From: Oceanospirillum multiglobuliferum
GTDB lineage: Bacteria; Pseudomonadota; Gammaproteobacteria; Pseudomonadales; Halomonadaceae
DNA length: 64,000 nt
Direction: 5' to 3'
Assembly: GCF_900167095.1 (NCBI RefSeq)
Contig: NZ_FUXG01000014.1
Location: 55,621-119,620, forward strand
Within the stretch, counting starts at the first letter, position 1. The number at the start of each line of letters is the position of its first letter. Below, in pieces: positions 27,494 to 36,337 of this stretch. The position numbers and the translations under genes are program-made. Under the pieces are notes generated by a model. It made no database searches. It was not told the DNA's origin and saw nothing but the letters and a program-made list of their open reading frames with translations.

Positions 27494-27970
27494 ATGAAAT
27501 TAAGAACAATTATTTTATTTTTAATCACGCACTTATCTGTGGGAGCGTTCGGATTTGCTTTAGGGATTTATATGTTGCCGATCCTTATTGCACCAACATC
27601 ACCGACCGTATCAGAAGTGGCTCGATTATCTTCCGGTGCACAGTATTCAGCTATTTTTAAGAAAGCGCTCAAAGGCAGTGATTCTTTTCATTGGGGAGAG
27701 GGGCAGGTATCCATTGGTCCAGATTACATTACACTAACTGGGCGTCTTGCTCCTGGTCCTGATTACAAGCTTTACTTGTCAAAAGAGTTTGTTGAGACAG
27801 AGTCTGATTTTAATCGGTTGAAAGACAACATGGTTCGTGTTGGTGATGTTAAGACTTTCGAAAACTTTGTTGTTGAGATACCACAAAACATCGACATATC
27901 TAGATATAGTTCAATCATTGTATGGTGTGAAACGTTTGGCGAATTTATTACGGCAGCTAGATATCAATAA
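27494..27970 (+). CDS. Membrane-anchored DM13-domain protein, possible integron cassette gene
   Basis: One N-terminal helix (TIILFLITHLSVGAFGFALGIYML) is followed by a DM13 domain: GEGQVSIGPDYITLTGRLAPG, then GPDYKLYLS, VRVGDVKTFENFVVEIP and YSSIIVWCETFGEFITAARY. The conserved cysteine in VWCETF is present. DM13 domains are proposed redox/electron-transfer modules. The start is uncertain: the ATG at 27494 (158 residues) is 11 bp from GAGG; 27485 is an alternative. Nine bases after the stop a VCR-like attC sequence begins, so this gene may have arrived as a cassette. Confidence 0.75.
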   Translation: MKLRTIILFLITHLSVGAFGFALGIYMLPILIAPTSPTVSEVARLSSGAQYSAIFKKALKGSDSFHWGEGQVSIGPDYITLTGRLAPGPDYKLYLSKEFVETESDFNRLKDNMVRVGDVKTFENFVVEIPQNIDISRYSSIIVWCETFGEFITAARYQ

Positions 27971-27978
27971 TTTCCCAC

Positions 27979-28009
27979 ACCTAACAAACGCCTCAAGAGG
28001 GGCTGTCAA
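27979..28009 (+). repeat. Partial VCR-like attC site (5-prime half only)
   Basis: ACCTAAC (27979-27985) fits the RYYYAAC core of an integron attC. The following AAACGCCTCAAGAGG and GCTGTCAA match, from memory, the left arm of the Vibrio cholerae repeat almost base for base. The complementary right arm ending GTTRRRY is not found in the next 130 bp, so the site looks truncated. It directly follows the DM13 gene stop, as attC sites do in gene cassettes. Confidence 0.55.
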
Positions 28010-28087
28010 TTGAACAGGCTCTGCATTATCTGATCTCTGAAAAGCCGTTTCATCAGCGCTACAAAAACGACGCGAAAGGCCGTTCCC

Positions 28088-28429
28088 TTATTCAAACGCA
28101 TCCATAAACGGAATCAGGGTTAAGCTGGCGATTGCGATAATGGCAATCAGGGTCAGAATAAAACGTAGTGGGTTTTCAATAAAACGCTGCCCCGTTGTGG
28201 GTATGGGGTGCTGCTGTACCTCTTCTAGCCATTCTTGCTGAATACTATCCAGTAACGCCCTAGCCGTTTCGTAGTCCTCTTCATCCCTCAGCCAAATCGC
28301 CGCCAGTGAGATACCAAAGCGCCCTTGACTGGTTTCGTAGTAGTTTACCTCTGCTTCATCAAGACGAGTCCGTACAAAATTAGCTTCTTCTTCGGTCACG
28401 GCGTTGAGTTTAAACAGCAGTTTGGCCAC
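28088..28429 (-). CDS. DUF6164-like small membrane protein
   Basis: A GTG at 28427-28429 with AAGGA upstream is the likely start (MAKLLFKLNAVTEEEANFVR); the longer frame begins with TTG. The 113-residue protein has a soluble N-terminal region with a ferredoxin-like putative-signal-transducer flavour (ARALLDSIQQEW) and one C-terminal transmembrane helix (FILTLIAIIAIASLTLIPFM). It resembles the DUF6164 family; no function is known to me. It follows a run of minus-strand genes. Confidence 0.6.
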   Translation of the reverse strand: MAKLLFKLNAVTEEEANFVRTRLDEAEVNYYETSQGRFGISLAAIWLRDEEDYETARALLDSIQQEWLEEVQQHPIPTTGQRFIENPLRFILTLIAIIAIASLTLIPFMDAFE

Positions 28430-28480
28430 GTTGTTTCCTTGGAGCAATCAATAGGTGAAGATGTCGGTAAAGGCGGGATA

Positions 28481-29002
28481 TTAGCGTTGTTCACCCCTAG
28501 ATGTCACCTTTCTCCTATCAAGTTCCAATTGCGCACTAGGTGTCAGGTGCTTTTCCATTGAGAAGTTAACCAAGCACACTCCGTTTCGCTGTACTTCATT
28601 CTTTTTAATGATAGAAAAACCACGCCGCTCAAAGAATGGTTTGGCAATCAGTGAGGCATCCACTGATAAGCGTTTTATACCGCTTATCTTTGCTTGTGCC
28701 AGCAGGTGTTCGTATAGGGCAGATGCTACACCTTGCCCCTGATGGTTAGGATGGGTATAAGTGCAGTCGATATACCCTTCTGCACTCAGTTCGATAAATC
28801 CAGCCACGTGATTGTCAATGATGGCGATAAATGGCTTTGTCTTATTTAGACGGGATGACCAACCTGCATAATCAATGGGGCTTGATGCCCAAGCGGCTTT
28901 TTGCTCTGCGCTATACACTGAAGGTGCAATGGCGTGCACAGCTTGATAAAACAGTTCAGCAATCTCCTTTGCCTTATCATCGGTGTAGGTTGTGATGTTC
29001 AT
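28481..29002 (-). CDS. GNAT family N-acetyltransferase
   Basis: The 173-residue protein has the acetyl-CoA binding loop THPNHQGQGVASALYEHLLAQA and the downstream FFERRGFSIIKKNEV typical of GNAT enzymes. The substrate is unknown. It lies between the hydrolase gene (65 bp upstream) and the DUF6164-like gene on the same strand. Confidence 0.85.
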   Translation of the reverse strand: MNITTYTDDKAKEIAELFYQAVHAIAPSVYSAEQKAAWASSPIDYAGWSSRLNKTKPFIAIIDNHVAGFIELSAEGYIDCTYTHPNHQGQGVASALYEHLLAQAKISGIKRLSVDASLIAKPFFERRGFSIIKKNEVQRNGVCLVNFSMEKHLTPSAQLELDRRKVTSRGEQR

Positions 29003-29067
29003 TTAAGCCTTATTATGCGTGTCTGTTTAGCTAAAAAACTTAAGTAGATTGGGTAGTTGCTGGTTGT

Positions 29068-30054
29068 TTATCTGTTGTCTAACCAAGTCATCAGGGTGGG
29101 TAAAAAGTCTGCTGCGAGCGCCTCTTGCTCTAACCACATCAGTTTGAGCCATTGCTTAAAGTCTAGGCTCTGTTCATCAAATGATTCTGCATCAAGCATA
29201 GAGTGGTTTGCATTGGCGATTAACTTTGTGGTGATCAGCGGATTACTTTGGTTTTGCCACCATTGAAACTCTTGCTGGGCATTAACATTTAGATCTTTAT
29301 CGCCCCACAAAAGCAGGCTAGGTACGTTAATGTTTGCGTAATCCTGCGTTGCATCTGCTAGGTGATTGTTCAACACAAAGGCATAGCGCGCTTCAGACAT
29401 TGCATTTTGACCTGCGAACTGAGCGTATTCTCGGTAGCTTGGTGCTCCTTTAAAAAAAGTAATCTCTTCAGTATAAGCCGCTAAGGCAGCGGCTACTTGA
29501 TCAGGGCTGCTGCCAGCGAGTTCGTGGCGAGTTTGGGTATAATAGCGACCTTGCTCCACCCAGTTAGCCGCAAAGCCAATGCCGATCATAAAGCCTACTT
29601 TTTCTGGCTTATTGGCTAAAGCGGGTAGCACCCAGCCCGCTTGGCTGAAACCTAGTAACCCCGTATTTTCGGCGGTGAAACCATATTGATGCTGAACGGC
29701 ATCAATCGCAGCGAGAACCTCTAACTGCCGATCTGCCATTGACTGATTAAGCCAATTTCCCGTTGATTGCCCTACGCTTGGTTTATCCCAACTAAAGATG
29801 GCATACCCCTTTTCTCTGAGTGGTTGCCAGATGAGTTCATAGTAACCCTCTGCGTTATAAGAGGTTGCCCCATCCCCATGCACAAAAAGAATTACCGCCT
29901 TTGAGGGGTTGGCTCCTGTGGCCTCAAGGTACTCCCCAGATAAGCTATGATCACCTTGTTTGAACACTAGGGTTTCCGCGCCACTATAGGGAATCACAAA
30001 ACATGTCATAACCAAGAGTGTCAGCAATCTCCAAAGGTATCGTTTATTCATCAT
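29068..30054 (-). CDS. Secreted alpha/beta hydrolase
   Basis: The 328-residue protein has a signal peptide (LLTLLVMTCFVIPYSGA) and the alpha/beta hydrolase core. The oxyanion strand is LFVHGDGATSYN, the nucleophile serine is in GLLGFSQAGW, an acid lies in LLWGDKDLNV, and the catalytic histidine is in IANANHSMLD. It is probably a periplasmic esterase or peptidase-like enzyme; the substrate is unknown. It begins 28 bp after the sensor kinase gene and could be co-transcribed with the two-component system. Confidence 0.82.
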   Translation of the reverse strand: MMNKRYLWRLLTLLVMTCFVIPYSGAETLVFKQGDHSLSGEYLEATGANPSKAVILFVHGDGATSYNAEGYYELIWQPLREKGYAIFSWDKPSVGQSTGNWLNQSMADRQLEVLAAIDAVQHQYGFTAENTGLLGFSQAGWVLPALANKPEKVGFMIGIGFAANWVEQGRYYTQTRHELAGSSPDQVAAALAAYTEEITFFKGAPSYREYAQFAGQNAMSEARYAFVLNNHLADATQDYANINVPSLLLWGDKDLNVNAQQEFQWWQNQSNPLITTKLIANANHSMLDAESFDEQSLDFKQWLKLMWLEQEALAADFLPTLMTWLDNR

Positions 30055-30082
30055 AGCGCCTTATGTCGATAGAAATACTGGC

Positions 30083-32188
30083 TCAACCCCTTTGCACTTC
30101 TCCCAAGGTTGCGAGCAGTTGCTGCGTTGTGGCTTCGTCACTATTGGTGAGTTCAGCTTTAGTACGTAGATAAACGGTAAAAGTGGAGCCTTGCCCTAGT
30201 ATTGAACTCACTTGAATATCGCCACCATAACGGCGAATAATGCCATAGCTGACCGATAGCCCCAACCCTGTGCCATTGTCTCGCGTGGTGAAGAATGGAT
30301 CAAAAATATGTGGTAGTGCTGTTTCTGTAATCCCTTCCCCTTGATCCAGCACTCTAATAAAGACACCCTCAATGCAACCCTTTTCCACCCAGTCACCTGT
30401 TTCAATCTCAATTAAGCCAGCTCCTTCAGTTGCATTAGCGGCATTCATAATGAGGTTAACCAGCACTTGCTGTAGTTGCTGTACGTTTGCTTCTACTTGC
30501 TGTTGAGCATTCAGGTGCAGCTTAACTTGCATCGCTTGTTTTTCAAGGGTATGGCGCACTAGAACAAGGGTTTCTTCTACTACAGGATTGATATTGATAC
30601 TGGCCATCGCTTGGGTATATTCGCTTGGACGGCTGTATTGTAGTAGGTTGTTGATAAGCGATCTTATCCGATAAACCTGCTGTACAATCAGTTCTATTTC
30701 TTCTTCAACGGGTTGGCTATCTTGCCCCAGAATGGCCTGTAGCAGATCAATATTGCCTAGTATTACGGCGGCGGGGTTATTGATCTCATGGGCGATACCT
30801 GCGGTTAACTCTCCCAGTACGGCTAGCTTTTCTTTAGTGACCAGTTGCGCACGAGTATCTTGCAGTAGGTGTATATGTTCTTGTAGTTCTTGGGTTTTAT
30901 CTTGTAGTGATTGGGTGCGTTCTTGTACTTTTTGCTCTAACACTTCTGCGGCTTGCTGAATTTGCCGATTACGCTCTTCTAGTAGATCTAGCATTAGGTC
31001 AAACTGTTCAGCCAACTCGCTAAATTCGTCATGGTTTTCCATCATGCCAATTCGCTGACGCCGCCCTAGCTTAACGGCCTGAACAACGCTATGGATACGT
31101 TTAAGCGGGTGAATCACTAATCCTGCGCTACGCAAGACCAAAATTGACGAGATGAAGGTAACGACAGCGATTGCGCCTATTAGCTCAATTAAAGTTTTGT
31201 GGTAAATGTCGGTGTAAGGTTGCTCTAAAAATCCGGTATAGAGCATACCAATACGTTTACCAGAAAAGTCTTCTATGGGGTCATAAGCAGAGATGTACCA
31301 TTGATTGACCACAAAGGCACGATCAACCCAGCTTTCGCCTTTTTGCAGCACCTTCTTGTTTACATCATGAGACACTCTTGTTCCCAGCGCCCTTGTAAAC
31401 TCGCCCTGCTCTGACTGCACGTCAGTATCATTAAAATCACGGGGCACATTAGTGCTAATGCGCGTGTCGTCTAAGAATAGTGTCACAGTGCCAATACCAC
31501 CCTCTGGCAAAGTACCAGCTTGATACACTAAATCTCTAATCTGATCGACAAAGGCATTATTGCGATTAAGTAAGCGGCCAGTATCCAGTATGGCAACCAC
31601 CTTGCCGTCCACTTGGACAGGATGAAGGGTGCGGATGAACAAACCACGGGTCTCAATTCTTTTTTGGGTAGGCATTGCTCTAGGTGTGTTTTGCAGCTCA
31701 ATTTGCATTTGAGGGATTAGCTCAGGTGCAATGGCCGACATCTCTTGCGGACTAATCAGCTGCAAGCCCGCTTTGGCCTCACCATGCACGATGTTTGAAG
31801 CCACTTTGGCTAAGCTGCTCTCTTCTAAAATATAATGCGCCACTTCTGAAACAGGTATCAGGCGCACAAAATCGAGTTGATGGATCTGTTTATAAGCGTC
31901 GAGGAGCTGATAAATTGAGAGCCACTGTTGCTGCGCCATAGGATCAAGCAAGGGTACTTGCTGTAAAACTTGATGTTGGCTGAGTTGTTTTAAGGTGCTG
32001 AGGTCTTGTTGCTGGCGAATGGCCAGAATACCTTTGGCAACCGACAGATCTGCACGCACTTTGCGATAAAGCTGGTCGGCTGAGTAAGTACTCGCCCAGT
32101 AGCTGGTCATACCAATGAGTGTGACTAAGATCAAGATAACTGGGGTTAAGGTTAGCCCCAGTATTTTCAAACGAATTGAGGTGCGCAT
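30083..32188 (-). CDS. Sensor histidine kinase with large periplasmic double-Cache-type domain
   Basis: Of 701 residues, TM1 is at about 10-31 and TM2 at about 333-353. Between them lies a periplasmic sensor of about 300 residues resembling a double Cache domain. A HAMP-like segment and a long coiled coil (about 405-450, QERTQSLQDKTQELQ) follow. The HisKA domain has H467 in AGIAHEINNPAAV, and the ATPase domain has NLIMNAANATEGAG, DQGEGI and DNGTGLGLSVSYGI. It is the partner of the NtrC-type response regulator ending 8 bp upstream. Its ligand is unknown; the adjacent tup/Moco genes suggest an oxyanion-related cue. Confidence 0.9.
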   Translation of the reverse strand: MRTSIRLKILGLTLTPVILILVTLIGMTSYWASTYSADQLYRKVRADLSVAKGILAIRQQQDLSTLKQLSQHQVLQQVPLLDPMAQQQWLSIYQLLDAYKQIHQLDFVRLIPVSEVAHYILEESSLAKVASNIVHGEAKAGLQLISPQEMSAIAPELIPQMQIELQNTPRAMPTQKRIETRGLFIRTLHPVQVDGKVVAILDTGRLLNRNNAFVDQIRDLVYQAGTLPEGGIGTVTLFLDDTRISTNVPRDFNDTDVQSEQGEFTRALGTRVSHDVNKKVLQKGESWVDRAFVVNQWYISAYDPIEDFSGKRIGMLYTGFLEQPYTDIYHKTLIELIGAIAVVTFISSILVLRSAGLVIHPLKRIHSVVQAVKLGRRQRIGMMENHDEFSELAEQFDLMLDLLEERNRQIQQAAEVLEQKVQERTQSLQDKTQELQEHIHLLQDTRAQLVTKEKLAVLGELTAGIAHEINNPAAVILGNIDLLQAILGQDSQPVEEEIELIVQQVYRIRSLINNLLQYSRPSEYTQAMASININPVVEETLVLVRHTLEKQAMQVKLHLNAQQQVEANVQQLQQVLVNLIMNAANATEGAGLIEIETGDWVEKGCIEGVFIRVLDQGEGITETALPHIFDPFFTTRDNGTGLGLSVSYGIIRRYGGDIQVSSILGQGSTFTVYLRTKAELTNSDEATTQQLLATLGEVQRG

Positions 32189-32196
32189 AAGAGAGT

Positions 32197-33642
32197 CTAG
32201 CTATCAGATAGGCTGGTTTCTTCCCATGTCTGCAACTTTCGATCCAACGTTTTCCGAGAAATGCCCAACTGGCGAGCCGCGCTGGATTTATTTCCTTGAT
32301 GATCTGCAAGCACTTGTAATATGTGGTGTTTTTCAACCTGCTCTAGTGCCCACTCACTAGAGTAGCCTCGGGTAGAGGCACCTGATTCTGAAGCGGGTGC
32401 AGACTTTTGACTCTCTGGGAAGCTGTTCACTGGTAAACGTCCCAAAAGGATACAGCGCTCAACAAAGTTTTTGAGCTCGCGCACGTTGCCCGGCCAGTGA
32501 TAAGCCATCATAGATGCCATGTCTTCATGGGCGAAAGGCACGGGGGGTAAGCCTAACTCACGGGAGAGTTTACGAGAGAAGCAATGTACCAAAGCGGCAA
32601 TATCTTCTGGACGATCTCTTAATGGCGGTAGGGTTAGCGTTAATACATTTAAGCGATAATAAAGGTCTTCTCTGAAGCGCCCCTCTTTTACCTCATGCTC
32701 AAGATTACGATTAGTGGCAGCCACTATTCGCACATCAACCTTAACCTCTTGTTCGCTGCCCACGGGGCGTACCGCTTTTAGTTCAAGCGCCCGTAGTAAT
32801 TTGGCTTGCATAACTAGAGGCATTTCGCCAATTTCATCTAAGAATAAAGTACCGCCACTGGCATAGTTGAATAAGCCATCGCGGGCTTTTTGCGCGCCAG
32901 TGAATGCTCCTTTTGTGTGACCAAATAGCTCGCTTTCTAAAATATCGGGTGCGATGGCGCCACAGTTGACAGGTACAAAGGCTCCGGTGCGGCCACTGTG
33001 TTGATGTAGGGCTCTAGCCGCCAGCTCTTTTCCTGTACCTGACTCCCCCTCAATCAGCACAGCTGATGGTGTGGGAGCAACACGACGAATGATAGCATCA
33101 ACATCTTTTATCACTTGGCTTTCGCCAATCATTGCGCTATTGCCATTGAAAACAGCGTTTAACTCTCGTTTTAAAACAAAATTTTCTCGTGCTAGAAAAC
33201 GGCGTTCTAAACAGCGGTCTATAGCCGCCATCATCTGTTCTAAACGAAATGGCTTTAAGATAAAGTCACTGGCACCAGCTCTTAATGCTTCGATAGCGGT
33301 TTCCAGTTCAGCGTAAGCGGTCATAAAAATAATGTCACTGCGCCGCTCGCTTTGCTGTAAAGCCTCATGCCACTCAATACCTGAGCGCCCCGGAAGCTTG
33401 ATATCACAGATCAGTAAATCAAAGTGACAACGTTTACGAATCTCTTCAGCACTTTCAATACTTTCTGCGGATTCAACTAAAGCAAAACGCCGACTTAGTG
33501 CTTTAACTAAAAAGCTACGCATTCCCAGTTCGTCATCCACAATCAAAACTGAAACCGCAGGTGTATTGGTCAATAAAGAGCTGGGCGGCGCAGTCTCTGA
33601 CTCTTTGGTCACATTTTTTATATTAGTTTCCAGCGATTTCAT
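32197..33642 (-). CDS. NtrC-family sigma54-dependent response regulator
   Basis: The 481-residue protein has a receiver domain (about 30-145, phospho-acceptor D80 in LLICDIKLPG). A sigma54 AAA+ domain follows, with Walker A GESGTGKE, the sigma54-contact loop GAFTGA and Walker B GGTLFLDEIGEMP. The C-terminal Fis-type HTH reads NKSSAARQLGISRKTLDRKL. It is encoded ahead of its sensor kinase. The divergent tupA promoter region has a palindrome and a -24/-12 element, which makes it the best candidate activator for tup/Moco expression; this is inference. Confidence 0.93.
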   Translation of the reverse strand: MKSLETNIKNVTKESETAPPSSLLTNTPAVSVLIVDDELGMRSFLVKALSRRFALVESAESIESAEEIRKRCHFDLLICDIKLPGRSGIEWHEALQQSERRSDIIFMTAYAELETAIEALRAGASDFILKPFRLEQMMAAIDRCLERRFLARENFVLKRELNAVFNGNSAMIGESQVIKDVDAIIRRVAPTPSAVLIEGESGTGKELAARALHQHSGRTGAFVPVNCGAIAPDILESELFGHTKGAFTGAQKARDGLFNYASGGTLFLDEIGEMPLVMQAKLLRALELKAVRPVGSEQEVKVDVRIVAATNRNLEHEVKEGRFREDLYYRLNVLTLTLPPLRDRPEDIAALVHCFSRKLSRELGLPPVPFAHEDMASMMAYHWPGNVRELKNFVERCILLGRLPVNSFPESQKSAPASESGASTRGYSSEWALEQVEKHHILQVLADHQGNKSSAARQLGISRKTLDRKLQTWEETSLSDS

Positions 33643-33691
33643 AAGTCATCAGTACACTGTAATCAAGTGAAATAAAGTTTAAGGGTTTGTT

Positions 33692-33710
33692 GATGCACAG
33701 CTGCTGCATC
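33692..33710. repeat. Inverted repeat GATGCA-N7-TGCATC between regulator and tupA
   Basis: Perfect 6-bp arms (33692-33697 and 33705-33710) around CAGCTGC, 50 bp from the start of the response regulator gene. A possible operator or enhancer site. Confidence 0.3.
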
Positions 33711-33734
33711 ATTATGACCCTTAGACCCAATATC

Positions 33735-33749
33735 GGGACATTTTGTCCC
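33735..33749. promoter_or_regulatory. GGGACA-N3-TGTCCC palindrome
   Basis: A perfect 15-bp inverted repeat GGGACATTTTGTCCC ending 9 bp upstream of the -24 element. Related half-sites (GACCC) occur just upstream at about 33716-33728. It is a probable binding site of the divergent NtrC-type regulator. Its closeness to the promoter would be unusual for an enhancer, so a repressor site is the alternative. Confidence 0.5.
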
Positions 33750-33758
33750 AATTGGCTT

Positions 33759-33774
33759 TGGATATTTTCTTGCT
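33759..33774 (+). promoter_or_regulatory. Putative sigma54 promoter of tupA
   Basis: TGGATAT-N4-TTGCT keeps GG (33760-33761) and GC (33772-33773) exactly 10 bases apart. It deviates from consensus at the fourth base. It lies 148 bp before the tupA ATG. The neighbouring sigma54 activator gene raises the likelihood. Confidence 0.5.
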
Positions 33775-33921
33775 AAATCAGTTTGTTGCTAAAAAATGCT
33801 CTTTTAAAGCCTTAGCAGGCTTGGTGTGTAGCGCAGATGCTTAGCGCTGGCACTTATCTTGCTCTTCAGCAGTGCTAATCATAACAAACAATCCCCTTTT
33901 GGGGCATTCAAAGAGGACAGA

Positions 33922-34749
33922 ATGAAAACAGCACTGTTAAGTCGTGGATTACGACAGCTCACCCTAACCGCTTTACTCGCGGTATTCTCGGTACAAGCGT
34001 TGGCACAAGAGCTTGGTATTATTCGCTTAGCGACAACCACCAGCACTTACAACTCTGGATTATTAGATTACTTATTACCTGAGTTTGAAAAATCTCATGG
34101 CGCTACCGTACAAGTCATTGCTGTTGGCACGGGCAAAGCTTTACGTATGGGGCGTGATGGTGATGTGGATTTAGTGATGACCCACGCACCTAAAGCTGAA
34201 GCAAAATTTGTAGAGGATGGCGCAGGTATACAGCCACGTGGTCTGATGTATAACGATTTCGTTTTGGTTGGCCCTAAAAAAGATCCAGCTAAAGTAAACC
34301 ACACGAAAGACATCGCTCAAGCACTGAAAAAAGTCGCTGTAACAGACAATATGTTTATCTCTCGTGGCGACGACTCTGGCACCCACAAAAAAGAGCTTAA
34401 CTTGTGGAAGGCTGCGGAAGTAGCACCTACTTTCTCAGGCTACCGTGAAGTGGGTCAAGGCATGGGTAAGGTGCTACAAATTAGCTCTGAACTACAAGCT
34501 TATACATTAACTGACCGTGGCACTTGGTTGGCTTACAAAAACAAGGTAGACCTGAAAGTAGTGGCAGAGGGCGACAAACGCTTATTCAACCCATACCAAG
34601 TGATTTTGGTTAATCCTAAGCGTCATGAAGGTTTGAACACAAAAGGTGCTCAAGCATTAAGTGACTGGCTGATATCCAAAGCAGCGCAGGAAAAAATCAA
34701 TAACTTCAAGATCAATGGTGAAGCTTTGTTCACCGCTGATGCTAAGTAA
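33922..34749 (+). CDS. tupA: Tungstate/molybdate ABC transporter substrate-binding protein
   Basis: TupA-like periplasmic protein of 275 residues. The signal peptide ends VFSVQALAQ, followed by IRLATTTSTYNSGLLDYLLP and GTGKALRMGRDGDVDLVMTHAP, both diagnostic of the TupA/YgaS-like family, and SRGDDSGTHKKELNLW. The ATG at 33922 has GAGGA upstream; a longer frame from 33859 is rejected. TupA proteins prefer tungstate, but some also serve molybdate. Here the transporter heads a molybdenum cofactor cluster, so either metal oxyanion may be the substrate. Confidence 0.9.
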   Translation: MKTALLSRGLRQLTLTALLAVFSVQALAQELGIIRLATTTSTYNSGLLDYLLPEFEKSHGATVQVIAVGTGKALRMGRDGDVDLVMTHAPKAEAKFVEDGAGIQPRGLMYNDFVLVGPKKDPAKVNHTKDIAQALKKVAVTDNMFISRGDDSGTHKKELNLWKAAEVAPTFSGYREVGQGMGKVLQISSELQAYTLTDRGTWLAYKNKVDLKVVAEGDKRLFNPYQVILVNPKRHEGLNTKGAQALSDWLISKAAQEKINNFKINGEALFTADAK

Positions 34750-34776
34750 TCACGCTCATAAAATTAAGGTGGTGTA

Positions 34777-35481
34777 GTGATCACGCTCGTTGATACCTTT
34801 TCACAAGCGGTGCAACTGTTAGTCTCTGGTGATACCGCCCTTTGGACGATTATTGGTGTTTCCTTTCGTGTTTCACTCACTGCTTTGTTAATTTCGGTTG
34901 TCCCTGCAACAATCATTGGCTTTTTATTGGCCTATTGCCAATTTCCAGCTCGATGGCTAGTGCTTTCAATTGTACATACTTTTATGGCAGTGCCGACGGT
35001 TGTTGTGGGTCTAATTCTCTTTATGCTGCTTTCTCGTAGTGGGCCTTTAGGGGATTGGCGCTTGTTGTTTACACAAGACGCAATGATCATTGGGCAGGTG
35101 CTATTATGCCTTCCACTTCTGATTTCCATGACCCACTCAGCATTTCAAGGCGCGGATAAAAAAGCCTGGGAAACTGCAAAAATGCTAGGCGCTCATCCTT
35201 TACGCTGCTTATGGGTTCTAATGCATGAGATTCGCTTTGCGTTAATGGCCACGTTGGTAGCAGCCTTTGCTCGTATTATTGCAGAAGTTGGCTGTGCCAT
35301 GATGGTGGGCGGCAATATTCTAAACTATACCCGCAACATCACTACCGCTATCGCACTTGAAACACTAAAAGGGGAATATGCCCAAGGTGTAGCCCTCGGC
35401 TTAGTGCTTTTCATTTTGGCGATGATGCTCAACTTAGGGATGGCACTGCTGCGTGGCAAAGGGCAGATTGGTCATAGATAA
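34777..35481 (+). CDS. tupB: Tungstate/molybdate ABC transporter permease
   Basis: A 234-residue permease with about five or six transmembrane segments. The coupling loop reads AWETAKMLGAHPLRCLWVLMHEI, and the TupB-typical ARIIAEVGCAMMVGGNI segment is present. The GTG start at 34777 has AAGGTGG upstream. It lies 27 bp after tupA and 46 bp before tupC, in one operon. Confidence 0.9.
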   Translation: MITLVDTFSQAVQLLVSGDTALWTIIGVSFRVSLTALLISVVPATIIGFLLAYCQFPARWLVLSIVHTFMAVPTVVVGLILFMLLSRSGPLGDWRLLFTQDAMIIGQVLLCLPLLISMTHSAFQGADKKAWETAKMLGAHPLRCLWVLMHEIRFALMATLVAAFARIIAEVGCAMMVGGNILNYTRNITTAIALETLKGEYAQGVALGLVLFILAMMLNLGMALLRGKGQIGHR

Positions 35482-35527
35482 CACAAGCACAAATTAGAAT
35501 AACAATAAAAGACAGGCTAAAACCATT

Positions 35528-36337
35528 ATGCTTTTAAACAAACTTCTTGATGACCATGATCATATATCGCTGATTGCGCGGCTCTCAAATGTACAGCACC
35601 GCTGGCACAAGGAAACCTTGCTGTTTCAACTCAATGAGTTGCAGTGGCAGAAAGGCCAAACCATTCTGCTGAGCGGTGATAACGGTGCAGGCAAGTCTAC
35701 ATTAATGCGTTTAATGGCGGGGTTAGAGCCATTACAGCAAGGCTTTATTCAGTTTCCTGTATTGCAAAAAGATCGTTTCAGCCTACCTTGGCGTACTCAA
35801 AAGCCGCAGCGAGGCCAATGCTGTTACTTGCATCAAAGCCCTTATCTGTTTGCGGGGACTGTGTTAAATAATTTGTTATTTGTAATTAAATCATTACCCA
35901 AAAACAAACGAGAGCTGGCAATACAGCGACTACCCACAGGGTTAGAGCTTGCAGGTTTAACCGCGCTTCAGCACCAACCTGCAAACACGCTTTCAGGTGG
36001 AGAAAGGCAACGTATCGCCGCACTTCGTGCATGGTTGTTACAACCCAAAGTGTTACTTCTAGATGAACCAACCGCAAACTTGGATCAAGATTCAATACAT
36101 CTAATCACGGCATTAGTTGTCGATTTAATTCAACAAAATTCAGCAGTTATGATCAGTTCTCACCAACATACATCACTGACCGATTGCTGTAATGCACACT
36201 GGATGATCAAAGAAGGCACGGTTTATGCTGCTAATTCAACGACAGGGACCACAAAGTTGACAGCCCTCCAAACCTCTAATGTAAATAAGTTGAGTGCTGT
36301 CGTAAGCCAACCCCATCAGATGGATGTAGCACTATGA
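35528..36337 (+). CDS. tupC: Tungstate/molybdate ABC transporter ATP-binding protein
   Basis: An ABC ATPase of 269 residues with Walker A LSGDNGAGKSTL, signature LSGGERQRIAALRAWL and Walker B VLLLDEPTANLDQD, and a histidine switch in MISSHQHTS. It lacks a C-terminal molybdate-binding TOBE/Mop domain; instead there is a short Ser/Thr-rich tail of about 45 residues. Its stop overlaps the mobA start (ATGA), coupling metal uptake to cofactor maturation. Confidence 0.9.
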   Translation: MLLNKLLDDHDHISLIARLSNVQHRWHKETLLFQLNELQWQKGQTILLSGDNGAGKSTLMRLMAGLEPLQQGFIQFPVLQKDRFSLPWRTQKPQRGQCCYLHQSPYLFAGTVLNNLLFVIKSLPKNKRELAIQRLPTGLELAGLTALQHQPANTLSGGERQRIAALRAWLLQPKVLLLDEPTANLDQDSIHLITALVVDLIQQNSAVMISSHQHTSLTDCCNAHWMIKEGTVYAANSTTGTTKLTALQTSNVNKLSAVVSQPHQMDVAL

